Of a stretch of DNA of 64,000 nucleotides, positions 44,747-52,075 are shown one piece after another. The notes under the pieces are model-generated. The model was not told the origin of the DNA. It worked only from the letters and a program-made list of their open reading frames with translations, and did not search any database. The stretch lies in NCBI RefSeq assembly GCF_002027705.1, contig NZ_MBTG01000001.1, positions 434,001 through 498,000 on the forward strand. Direction: 5' to 3'. Source of the stretch: Paenibacillus ferrarius. GTDB lineage: Bacteria > Bacillota > Bacilli > Paenibacillales > NBRC-103111. Each line of letters begins with the position of its first letter. The stretch's first letter is position 1. The position numbers and the translations under genes are program-made.

Positions 44747-45607
44747 ATGAACAATGTCATCGAAGCAGTGAATGGAATTAAAATTCCCCAAGTGGGCTTT
44801 GGCGTGTATAAAATAAAAAAAGGAAAAGAATTTGAAAGGGCGATTCATGAGGCTATTCAAGTTGGTTATCGTCATTTCGATACAGCTAAAATATACGGAA
44901 ATGAAGAAGCCTTAGGACGAGAACTTCAAAAAAGTGGGATTCCTCGTGAACAATTTTTTATTACCTCAAAAGTTTGGACCACTGACCTCGGATATGAGGA
45001 GACCAAAAAAGCCTTTGAACAAACCTGTAAAAAACTGAATGTAACGTATCTTGATATGTACCTTATTCATTTTGCTGGTCCTCTTTATCTGGAGGCATGG
45101 AGGGCTATGGAAGAGTTATATTCGGAAGGGAAAATAAAGGTGATCGGTGTTGCGAATTTTGAGATTCACCACCTTGAGCATATAATGAAGCACGCCGTAA
45201 TTCCGCCAATGATTAATCAAATCGAGACTCATCCGGAATTTCCGCAAAATGAAATGCACGAATATCTGGCACGGCATCGGATTCTACATGAAGCTTGGGG
45301 ACCGTTGGGGCAAGGAAATAAAGCGTTATTTGACCATCCGGAGTTAACCGAAATTGCCTTTAATCACAAAAAGTCGGTGGCACAAGTCATCTTGCGATGG
45401 CATCTTCAAAGGGGGACTATTGTAATCCCTAAATCCTCAAACCCCCGAAGAATAAAAGAAAACAGTGAGATATTCAATTTTGAATTAGCAGAAATAGAAA
45501 TGAAAAAAATAGATCGATTGAATACGGGCAAAAGGTATTCGGTAAATCCGACTGGTTATATGGTTAATCCATTTTATATAAAAATGATGAAGCTTTTTAT
45601 AAAATAA
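44747..45607 (+). CDS. Aldo/keto reductase
   Basis: A 286-residue (alpha/beta)8 NADPH-dependent reductase with the full catalytic tetrad Asp45, Tyr50, Lys75, His108 (FDTAKIYGN, TSKVW, LIHFAGP) and the cofactor motif IPKSSNPRRIKEN. ATG 44747 follows GGGAGGGG; a longer ORF from 44708 is rejected. Likely detoxifies an aldehyde that is sensed by the upstream ArsR-type regulator (inference). Confidence 0.9.
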   Translation: MNNVIEAVNGIKIPQVGFGVYKIKKGKEFERAIHEAIQVGYRHFDTAKIYGNEEALGRELQKSGIPREQFFITSKVWTTDLGYEETKKAFEQTCKKLNVTYLDMYLIHFAGPLYLEAWRAMEELYSEGKIKVIGVANFEIHHLEHIMKHAVIPPMINQIETHPEFPQNEMHEYLARHRILHEAWGPLGQGNKALFDHPELTEIAFNHKKSVAQVILRWHLQRGTIVIPKSSNPRRIKENSEIFNFELAEIEMKKIDRLNTGKRYSVNPTGYMVNPFYIKMMKLFIK

Positions 45608-45646
45608 ATCCCCTAGCCAATGTGAAAACAAAGAATACGATGGGCT

Positions 45647-46486
45647 TCAGCACAGGAGCTCCTCATCGATCGATGGTTCCTTAATATGCACCATAACTCT
45701 GACCAGATACTCCTCCGGATTTTGTAGCGACACCTCATCCTGCAAATACTCCTCGTAAGCATCACCAATTACAACATATTGTTTCTTCTCCATGTAATCA
45801 AAAATTTGCGGATAGATTTTATCTGTATCTCCGTAATCCGCCCGGGTGTACGAAACCAAGTAGAATCCCTCCGGCATATATTCTTGTTCATGAAAATGAG
45901 TTTCAATGCGACTAAACATATGGGATACCATATCTCCGTCTTTCTTAAGTAAATCCTCCTTTTTAACAATAACGCCATTTGGATATCCAATTGGCGCATT
46001 CTCCCTCTGCAGACGCAGTTGAAAATCATCCCAGAGATCTTCGGGAAATTGCTTCTTGGATGCGTGAACGCGGCAACTCAACAGTACAGGAACCCTAGAT
46101 TGCCGGATCACCTGCATATAGCTTGTGTTTACATGGATCGAATGTTCAATATTCTCAGCTCGCATGCTGATCATTTGCCCTATTCGCTCAAGCCTGGCGA
46201 TCTGCAATTGGATAACCTCTTCCTGTTTTCGTAGAAATTCAAGTGTACTGGCAGGAGTTCGATGGCTCAGATGCTCTCGAATTTCCTCAAGAGACATGCC
46301 AAACTCCTTGAAGACATGAATCATTCCGATCGTATCCAACTGACTGCGATAGTAATAGCGATACCCGTTGTCAGCAACAAATGCCGGCTTGAACAGCCCA
46401 ATACGATCATAGTAAATCAGTGTTTTGCGTGGAACATCTGACATTTTGGAAAAAGTACTTATGGATAGCATTTCGGTTTGATTCAT
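45647..46486 (-). CDS. MerR family regulator with GyrI-like effector domain
   Basis: A 279-residue BmrR-like protein: MerR HTH at the N-terminus (LSISTFSKMSDVPRKTLIYYDRIGL, wing NGYRYY), a coiled-coil helix (about 80-115) and a C-terminal drug-binding-type domain (about 125-275). GGGAGGC before the ATG. A promoter with a 19-bp spacer and a palindrome lies divergently upstream, the hallmark of MerR activation. Confidence 0.9.
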   Translation of the reverse strand: MNQTEMLSISTFSKMSDVPRKTLIYYDRIGLFKPAFVADNGYRYYYRSQLDTIGMIHVFKEFGMSLEEIREHLSHRTPASTLEFLRKQEEVIQLQIARLERIGQMISMRAENIEHSIHVNTSYMQVIRQSRVPVLLSCRVHASKKQFPEDLWDDFQLRLQRENAPIGYPNGVIVKKEDLLKKDGDMVSHMFSRIETHFHEQEYMPEGFYLVSYTRADYGDTDKIYPQIFDYMEKKQYVVIGDAYEEYLQDEVSLQNPEEYLVRVMVHIKEPSIDEELLC

Positions 46487-46515
46487 GGCTGCCTCCCAAA
46501 AATAGAAAAACGGTA

Positions 46516-46546
46516 TTGACTGTATAGTTACTATACAGTTTATGAT
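46516..46546 (+). promoter_or_regulatory. MerR-type promoter with 19-bp spacer and operator
   Basis: TTGACT (46516-46521), 19-nt spacer, TATGAT (46541-46546). CTGTATAGT-T-ACTATACAG (46520-46538) is a perfect 9+1+9 palindrome in the spacer. MerR activators twist such over-long spacers. It drives rightward transcription toward the small ORF and the GNAT gene. Confidence 0.82.
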
Positions 46547-46614
46547 AACATCTATTGAGACACTTCATCAACATGCTGAAAAAAAGTTTTTAATCACAAA
46601 AGAGGAGAATGTGT

Positions 46615-46719
46615 ATGTTGGAAAATGTTTCAAAGTGTGAGGGAGTACAAGAAGAATGCATGCCTGAATCCACTATAAGTCGAAGGAGACGAACTACCCA
46701 TGCAAATGATGGAAACTGA
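46615..46719 (+). CDS. Small ORF (34 codons) under the MerR promoter
   Basis: A strong AGAGGAG precedes ATG 46615. The product begins MLENVSKCEGVQEEC and ends in an Arg-rich tail. It overlaps the start of the GNAT gene by 20 nt, consistent with translational coupling. It may be a leader peptide, a true small protein or the stub of a lost exporter gene. No family recognised. Confidence 0.45.
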   Translation: MLENVSKCEGVQEECMPESTISRRRRTTHANDGN

Positions 46720-47257
46720 TCGATTGAGGTTAAGAAATTTTTACGTGATGGATGCTCAGGCATTTTTGGAATATGCGGCTAATCCCAGAGTGAACTGCTT
46801 CCTTAGTGATAAAGTTTCGACAATGGAAGAAGCAGCTTTAAAGCTTCAAAATAGAAGCTGTGAAGACTCATATATTGCAGTCTGCCTGAAAGAGAGCAAT
46901 GCACTAATAGGAGAACTATTTTATCTGCAGGAAGAACCTGATACGTTTAACATTGGATGGAATTTCAATGCAAGATATGAAGGAATGGGATATGCTCGTG
47001 AAAGCGTGGAAGCTTTTTTAAATTATCTCTTTACGCAAAAAGAAGCCAGAAGGCTGTATGCGTATGTCGAGGATGATAACTTAAGATCACAAAAACTATG
47101 TGAAAAATTAGATATGCGCAAAGAAGGTTGTTTTATAGAATTTGTTTCTTTTACTGAATACGAAGATGGGACACCCAAATATGAAAACACCTTCCAATAT
47201 GCATTGTTAAAAAGAGAGTGGCTCCAAAAGCATTCAAACCGGACTTGTTTTGAGTAG
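46700..47257 (+). CDS. GNAT family N-acetyltransferase (RimJ/RimL-like)
   Basis: A 185-residue acetyl-CoA-dependent acetyltransferase: METDRLRLRNFY, NIGWNFNARYEGMGYARESVEAFL (acetyl-CoA-binding helix), and NLRSQKLCEKLDMRKEGCF. GAAGGAG 11 nt before the ATG. Located behind a MerR/BmrR-type promoter, so it may be inducible by a toxic compound. Substrate (protein N-terminus or antibiotic) unknown. Confidence 0.85.
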   Translation: MQMMETDRLRLRNFYVMDAQAFLEYAANPRVNCFLSDKVSTMEEAALKLQNRSCEDSYIAVCLKESNALIGELFYLQEEPDTFNIGWNFNARYEGMGYARESVEAFLNYLFTQKEARRLYAYVEDDNLRSQKLCEKLDMRKEGCFIEFVSFTEYEDGTPKYENTFQYALLKREWLQKHSNRTCFE

Positions 47258-47877
47258 TGTGCAAGAACAGGGGCTATTTGATGTTTACTCAGAATTTCAA
47301 CCACCGGAGAAGGCGTAACTGTTCCTGGGCAGTTGGTACTACTGGGCGACGCACAGCCAAATCCCTGATATGGTTAAAAGATGTCGTTGAGTATAATTCC
47401 AGGAAAACAGAAAAAGTTGAGTACTTCAAAGGGGCTCTAAAGTATAGTCGTCACATCACGTGAAAACACCTCTGAAAAAGTAGTTTAGTTATATGAATTG
47501 TGTAAATATTCTATTTTTAAAATAAAATTTATATAATATAATTTCAGAATAAAATTAGTTTTGTAAAACAGGACAGGTGAAGTATTTTTCAAAGGCGTCA
47601 TACCGACAATGCGTTTGAACACTTGAATGAAGTATGAAGTGTTAGGAATAATCTCAAAGCAATGAGTTCAATTTGCATCTTCGATCCAACTGCATGTTCA
47701 TTTCAGCGCATATCGAAGTTAGTGATTGATTTTGACGGGGAATAAGCACTGGCTCTGGGCAGAAAGCCGTAAATTCTATCGGCCAGAAAATTACACATTG
47801 AAATACATATTCACAAAATCCGTATTTTATACATATGTATCCCAAGGTCTATCAACTCTTAATTTGGATTCTGTTTC
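47258..47877. other. Intergenic region
   Basis: About 620 nt without a supportable gene. Short open frames exist on both strands but have no ribosome sites or family features. Confidence 0.4.
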
Positions 47878-47930
47878 TGTCGGACGACACAAACATTATC
47901 CCCATAAACGACACAAACATTGTCCGATTA
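47878..47930. mobile_element. Mu/Tn7-like transposon end (remnant)
   Basis: TGTCGG at 47878, followed by two direct repeats ACGACACAAACATTRTCC at 47884-47901 and 47908-47925 (24-bp period). A terminal TGT with phased transposase sites is the layout of ends used by TnsB/TniA/MuA-type DDE transposases. 62816-62861 has the same architecture. No transposase gene is in the window. Confidence 0.5.
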
Positions 47931-47942
47931 TTTTTTCTTATT

Positions 47943-48293
47943 TCATTTCTTTCCCCGTACCACGCGTTCGCCGCTTAAAAAACTACAATAAGCATTTTTA
48001 TTAGCTGTATTAGCTGCTGCATTATTATTCTTAAACCAATAGAATTCAATTTTGTCTCCAGCAGCTTGTTGAGGAAAATAATAAAACACACACGGTATTG
48101 ATATTACCTCTTTTGGTATATTAGTTAGAATACTTTTGCCCAGTTTAATTCTTTCAATATTTGATTTAACATATTGCAGGATATCAAAAAATGATGTTAA
48201 AGCTATTGTATTAATAAAATGATTTAGTATCCACGTTAAGGGGTTAAGGATGGGATGGGGATGATTAAGGAGATTGCATATGATGATGATTTA
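47943..48293 (-). pseudogene. Unidentified ORF fragment without start codon
   Basis: On the minus strand a frame stays open for about 115 codons and ends ...FLSGERVVRGKK at the TGA at 47943-47945. It contains coding-like text (FFDILQYVKSNIERIKLG, AAGDKIEFYWFKNNN) but lacks any ATG/GTG/TTG with a ribosome site at its left limit (TAA near 48291). It ends 13 nt from the transposon-end repeats, so it may be the last gene of a decayed element. Family not recognised. Confidence 0.4.
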
Positions 48294-48416
48294 CACTTAT
48301 TGCTACTGAAAGTTAACAATTAAAAATGGCAATATAAAAGACGACCTCCTCTAAATGCACTGGAAGCAAACAGGTGTTCCTATTTTTGGGAACACAATCT
48401 AACTATATCATTCGTT

Positions 48417-48445
48417 CAACCACAAATTCAATGGTGGTTTTTTTT
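48417..48445 (+). terminator. Hairpin with T8
   Basis: ACCAC...GTGGT stem followed by T8. No rightward gene is evident upstream, so it is probably a relic. Confidence 0.55.
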
Positions 48446-48466
48446 GCGTTTAAGAAAAGAATAATG

Positions 48467-48507
48467 AAGAGAACCGAAGGCGATGTGCTCTCGGTTCTTT
48501 TTTGATG
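48467..48507. terminator. Terminator-like hairpin
   Basis: GAGAACCGA...TCGGTTCT followed by T6 on the plus strand. Confidence 0.65.
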
Positions 48508-48569
48508 AGGATATAACGTAGAGATTATATATTTTACATTTGTGAATTCTGTAGCCGCTCATACTCTCT

Positions 48570-48610
48570 GAGGGGTTATTTGCGTTGTTAGCGATACAGC
48601 GGCGGACAAA
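48570..48610. repeat. 41-bp cassette-end repeat, copy 1
   Basis: Starts GAGGGGTTATTTGCG and ends GGCGGACAAAAA. One mismatch to 50796-50836 over 41 nt. On the minus strand each copy directly follows the terminator of an immunity-like gene. Confidence 0.85.
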
Positions 48611-48638
48611 AAGAACCTTGCGAGGGTTAGTCGCAAGG
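48608..48638 (-). terminator. Terminator of the RsiV-like lipoprotein gene
   Basis: Minus strand: CCTTGCGA-CTAACCC-TCGCAAGG followed by TTCTTTTTG, which runs into the 41-bp repeat. Confidence 0.8.
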
Positions 48639-48651
48639 CGATTCAAAATTT

Positions 48652-49485
48652 TCACTGGGTAGAGTACTTGAATTCTTTCCATACTTCATTATCAGTTTTT
48701 ATATTCTTTTGTATATCCTCATAATTAATCTCAAATTCCGCATGATCGCCTATAACATGTGCAATTTCTACGCTAATCACTAATGAATCTTCAGTCAAGT
48801 ATGTCTTAATCTCAGACTCAATCGAATCTGCATTGTTTAACATTTCTATCCATTCTTCATTGGTGTATCTCTCAAGCGCATCTCTTTGTTCTAAAATGGT
48901 TGATTTTAGCCTTCCTTTTTTAAATTTTATTACAAAATCTTCATCAATATTAATAAAGTCTTTTAATTTCAAAGCGATTTCTTTTTTCATATCAATATTC
49001 GTAGTGTAGAACTGGTCTACAGGATGCGCTGCACCTTCATAATAACTATATCCAGAATATTGAATACTCATAAGGTTTTTGCTTTTCCATGTAATGCGAT
49101 AATTAATATCCCAGCTTAAACTATTAATTTCTTCCTGCGAAAAATCCTTCAAATAGCCATATGCATTATCTTTTATTATCTGGTTAATTTTATTTTGCTT
49201 AACTTTATCACTTAAATTATTAATCTGTGGATATTGTATTTTAATGTTATTATTCGTATAGATATCTGTTACAATTTTATAATCTGTGCGGTTTGAAACA
49301 TCTGATTCATCGTTACCTCCGTCCGTTTTCTCTTTTGTATAGGCTAGAGGATCTGGTGTTGATTTTGATGTTACTGTTGTAGTACTAATGATTTGATTAT
49401 AAGCATTAATATCCTTATCAGTGCCACATGCTACCGCTAACGAAGAAAAGAGTATTAAAAGAACTGTCAAAATACTTATTTTCAC
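48652..49485 (-). CDS. RsiV-like DUF4163/DUF3298 lipoprotein, candidate immunity protein
   Basis: A 277-residue lipoprotein with signal MKISILTVLLILFSSLAVAC (lipobox AVAC), then a Ser/Thr linker and a PdaC/RsiV-type region: IKIQYPQINNLSDKVKQNKINQII, SYYEGAAHPVDQFYT and, near the end, YLTEDSLVISVEIA..GDHAEFEINYED. In RsiV this domain pair binds lysozyme. Here the gene follows a GH19/lysozyme-like toxin domain in an orphan Rhs cassette, so it is a strong candidate for an envelope immunity protein that blocks the hydrolase (inference). GTG start, AAAGGGGC upstream. Confidence 0.75.
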   Translation of the reverse strand: MKISILTVLLILFSSLAVACGTDKDINAYNQIISTTTVTSKSTPDPLAYTKEKTDGGNDESDVSNRTDYKIVTDIYTNNNIKIQYPQINNLSDKVKQNKINQIIKDNAYGYLKDFSQEEINSLSWDINYRITWKSKNLMSIQYSGYSYYEGAAHPVDQFYTTNIDMKKEIALKLKDFINIDEDFVIKFKKGRLKSTILEQRDALERYTNEEWIEMLNNADSIESEIKTYLTEDSLVISVEIAHVIGDHAEFEINYEDIQKNIKTDNEVWKEFKYSTQ

Positions 49486-49622
49486 TTAAAATGCCCCTTT
49501 CTAATGTTTTAGCTAATAATGATAGTTTTTATGTTAACTTTTCAAAATCCTAAAAGGGTCGCTGTAATTAATTAACTCAATTTGAATGCTTAATATGCTT
49601 AACCCACTTTTTAGGAAACAAA

Positions 49623-50234
49623 TTATTTAACATTTTCACTCACAATTTTATATGCCTTTTGTCTCTCAGACCAGCCGTTAGGTAACCCATTTATATTTTT
49701 CCCATTTACTTTTATAGAGACAGTCAAAATCGCGGAATCCCCCTTATCGGCAGTAGGGTTAATATTCTTATATTCGCTCCAAAAATATCCTGCTGCCTCC
49801 CACGGGTAGTTATTAGCAACATAAGAATAGCCATCATCTAAGATTTTTGGATCAAGTGCTCTTTCAGAAAATTTTTCATAAACATCTTTACCTGTTATTT
49901 GGATATATCCTGCACCTCTATATTTCGACCCATCTCCAGGCTTTGAGTTTCCATTACGGTTATCGTACTGTTTAAAGTACACCTCTTCAGGGTCATTATA
50001 CATCTCGGTCAGTCTAGCTCCGTATGCCGATTCAACCAAAGTCTGAGCAAGAAAGTGTCTAATTCTTGCAGTTGTAGTAATATTGTATTTTTCTAATGTA
50101 AGATTTAAACTATTTACCATACTAACATTAACATTTTTAAAACCAATGTTTTTGAGCTGATTAGCAGTAACGTAAGTTTTTATGTTGTCATTTGATGGTA
50201 ATTTAATTGGATCACATTCAACCTTCTGAATCAC
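49623..50234 (-). CDS. GH19 chitinase/lysozyme-like toxin domain (Rhs C-terminal tip)
   Basis: About 200 residues of a GH19-type glycoside hydrolase: ITTTARIRHFLAQTLVESAYGARL (Glu of the VES motif as candidate acid), GDGSKYRGAGYIQITGKDVY and AAGYFWSEYKNINPTADKG. Such domains cut peptidoglycan or chitin. The GTG at 50234 has no ribosome site and the frame is +1 to the upstream Rhs fragment, so this is a displaced C-terminal toxin tip rather than an autonomous gene. The RsiV-like lipoprotein follows 137 nt downstream. Confidence 0.75.
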   Translation of the reverse strand: MIQKVECDPIKLPSNDNIKTYVTANQLKNIGFKNVNVSMVNSLNLTLEKYNITTTARIRHFLAQTLVESAYGARLTEMYNDPEEVYFKQYDNRNGNSKPGDGSKYRGAGYIQITGKDVYEKFSERALDPKILDDGYSYVANNYPWEAAGYFWSEYKNINPTADKGDSAILTVSIKVNGKNINGLPNGWSERQKAYKIVSENVK

Positions 50235-50547
50235 ATGTTCTATGCCCTGAAGGATCAGTCCGAGTTAACGGATTATTCTCCACATACGTATACAAATTCA
50301 AACTGAGCGGATTATCAATCTGCCCTTCATACGTATCCTTATTAATAAACCGCCCCACACTTGGATCATACCATCTAGCCCTCAAATATTGCAGCCCAAC
50401 CTTATCATCCATCATCTCGCCGCTATAACGGAACGGCTGCGCTACTGCTTCTTGCGTCGTAATCGGATTGCCCCACATGTCATAGGTATACGTATTTAGC
50501 GTATTACTTGATGCGTCTGTTAATCCCACAACATCGCCATGCCCGTT
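50218..50547 (-). pseudogene. Rhs/WapA core 3' fragment
   Basis: About 108 codons of the conserved end of an Rhs/YD-repeat core: NGHGDVVGLTDASSN, FRYSGEMMDDKVGLQYLRAR, WYDPSVGRFINKDTYEG, then DPSGH, the usual border to the toxin tip. Translation then stops after seven further residues (TGA 50218-50220). An in-frame TAG (50548-50550) precedes the first recognisable codon, so the fragment is cut at both ends. This is the typical size of the homology arm carried by orphan toxin cassettes. Confidence 0.85.
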
Positions 50548-50550
50548 CTA

Positions 50551-50795
50551 TCTTTGATATCTTTGTATGGATAAAAAGAAGGAATTCTATTTTCTGGAGC
50601 GTCTAAAGTAATAGATTGCCCACAGAATAGCATTCCTGAATCCTCTGAGATAGCGGTAGATGAATAAAGAGCCTGCCGCTACCACAAACAGTCCCCAAAA
50701 TGAGAATAGCTTCAATTTGTTCGTTCCTTTCAGCAATAGCAAGATACTTCCATCTTACCATTCCAACTCACTTCCGTCTGCACTGGCATCACTAT
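50551..50795. other. Region with a possible small membrane ORF
   Basis: A minus-strand frame from TTG 50742 to TAG 50587 encodes about 51 residues with a membrane segment (FSFWGLFVVAAGSLFIY) and a basic tail (YYFRRSRK). Only a weak GGAAG precedes it. It may be a fragment or an accessory immunity protein. Confidence 0.35.
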
Positions 50796-50836
50796 GAGGG
50801 GTTATTTGCGTTGTTAACGATACAGCGGCGGACAAA
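50796..50836. repeat. 41-bp cassette-end repeat, copy 2
   Basis: Same sequence as 48570-48610 apart from G to A in TTAGCG/TTAACG. It lies directly beyond the terminator of the 121-residue immunity-like gene. Confidence 0.85.
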
Positions 50837-50870
50837 AAAGAAACCTTGAAAGGCTCGAAGCCAGTCAAGG
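50834..50870 (-). terminator. Terminator of the 121-residue immunity-like gene
   Basis: Minus strand: CCTTGA-CT-GGCT-TCG-AGCC-TT-TCAAGG followed by TTTCTTTTTTG, merging into the 41-bp repeat exactly as in the other cassette. Confidence 0.8.
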
Positions 50871-50890
50871 TCTCTAGTAATCAACAAAGG

Positions 50891-51256
50891 TTAATAATAC
50901 TCAACCCATACTTCTCCATCTATTAATTGCACCTGATGAAGTAATTCAAATATGCTTTGATAGACAGTTAGTGTCTCTTGATCTAATTCTGTTTTATTGA
51001 CACTTTGAAGATTGTTCAACGCATCGCCTAAATCAGGTATTCTCCATGGCGTCTCTTCAAACCAACCAGTATCCGTATGATAGTAATATGAGAGCCCACT
51101 CCAACCGTTTTTAGTAGGTTGTATAGCCGCCATAATTGAATCAAAATAACCAATCCAAGCCTTAAGCTGAACTTTTTGACCATCGAAATTTTCGAAATAG
51201 AAGATGATCTCCGGTTCACCCTCATAACCAGTATAAAAGTCTTTAACTTTTTCCAT
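50891..51256 (-). CDS. Immunity-like protein of an orphan toxin cassette
   Basis: A 121-residue acidic cytosolic protein (MEKVKDFYTGYEGEPEIIFYF, WSGLSYYYHTDTGWFEETPWRIPDL) behind a near-perfect AAGGAGGTG. Size, acidity and position directly after a toxin C-terminal fragment (…EQQTLLDSGHWPAP, stop near 51276) and before a terminator mark it as an immunity protein. Specific Imm family not recognised. Confidence 0.65.
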   Translation of the reverse strand: MEKVKDFYTGYEGEPEIIFYFENFDGQKVQLKAWIGYFDSIMAAIQPTKNGWSGLSYYYHTDTGWFEETPWRIPDLGDALNNLQSVNKTELDQETLTVYQSIFELLHQVQLIDGEVWVEYY

Positions 51257-51272
51257 TGAGACACCTCCTTTT

Positions 51273-51380
51273 CTTATGGAGCAGGCCAATGACCTGAATC
51301 TAAGAGCGTTTGTTGTTCAGGCGTCGCTACTCCATTTTGTCTCGCACTTACCGCATCTTGCCACTCTTTGCCGGTTGCTC
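51273..51380 (-). pseudogene. C-terminal remnant of a secreted toxin
   Basis: On the minus strand a frame encodes ATGKEWQDAVSARQNG and continues VATPEQQTLLDSGHWPAP before TAA. This resembles the end of polymorphic-toxin C-terminal domains. Its 5' part is missing: the frame is blocked by TGA where it joins the metallo-hydrolase gene. Only about 33 codons remain, followed closely by the immunity-like gene. Confidence 0.55.
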
Positions 51381-52067
51381 AGGGATATCCTTCAACATAA
51401 AGGAAACGAAAGCATCTTCATCTTGAAACTGAAGCGCTTTATTGCACTTCTTTTCGAAACCAATTGTAGATGAAGGTTTGCCGCTCAAGGTACGACCACA
51501 AACCGATCCCGCATAAGCTCCAGCGAAAAGTTCTAAGTGATCGGGCAACTGAAGTAATTTATTGTAAACGGAGTTGTACAAGTGTCTGGCACCCTCCTCT
51601 GCTGTACCAGCAAGTTCCGTCCGGCCAACATCACCGACCATCAGCGTGTGCCCAGTAATGAGGAACCAAGGCTCCTCGCCTCGTACCCGATCCGTTACAA
51701 TGATGGAAATATGCTCTGGTGTATGACCTGGTGTGTGAAGAAATTTGAGAATGGTGTTTCCTGCTACAATCTCATCACCATCTTTAACAGGCATAAAATC
51801 AAAATTAGTTTCTGCCGACTGATGCAGCACATACTTAGCCCCAGTTTTTCGAGCTAACTCCCTTGCTCCTGAAATATGATCCGCATGTAGGTGTGTATCA
51901 ATGACATAACTGATATCCATTTTCATGTTTTGTGCTTCCTGCACATAAAAATCCACCTGATCTTCCATCGGATCAACAACCACGCCTTGAGATTGACTTC
52001 CACAACCGAAATAATACGAGGCTGCAATAGGGTTACGATGTAAATATTGTCAAAAGATCATATCCAT
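51348..52067 (-). pseudogene. Persulfide-dioxygenase-like MBL-fold gene with UGA at codon 6
   Basis: From ATG 52067 (AAAGGAAG upstream) the frame reads MDMIF-UGA-QYLHRNPIAASYYFGCG and then runs on into an intact MBL domain: THLHADHISGARE (metal His/Asp), HTPGHTPEH, FITGHTLMVGDVGRTEL, GAYAGSVCG. The family is ETHE1/Blh-like glutathione or thiol persulfide dioxygenase. The C-terminus breaks off after DIPEQPA, where a toxin remnant is joined. With a premature UGA (52050-52052) and a replaced 3' end it is probably inactive. It is the last gene of the ArsR-rhodanese/cysteine desulfurase operon. Confidence 0.75.
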
Positions 52068-52075
52068 CTTCCTTT

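Noticed and set aside
47726-48004. 92-codon rightward ORF
   Set aside because: No ribosome site, spans the transposon-end repeats, and the opposite strand has a better coding signal.
48428-48682. 84-codon leftward ORF
   Set aside because: Made up of the terminator, the 41-bp repeat and the end of the lipoprotein gene in another frame.
52000-52067. Selenocysteine insertion at UGA 52050-52052
   Set aside because: No hairpin follows the UGA, the relatives I recall do not carry Cys there, and the gene is also damaged at its 3' end; kept only as a finding to check.
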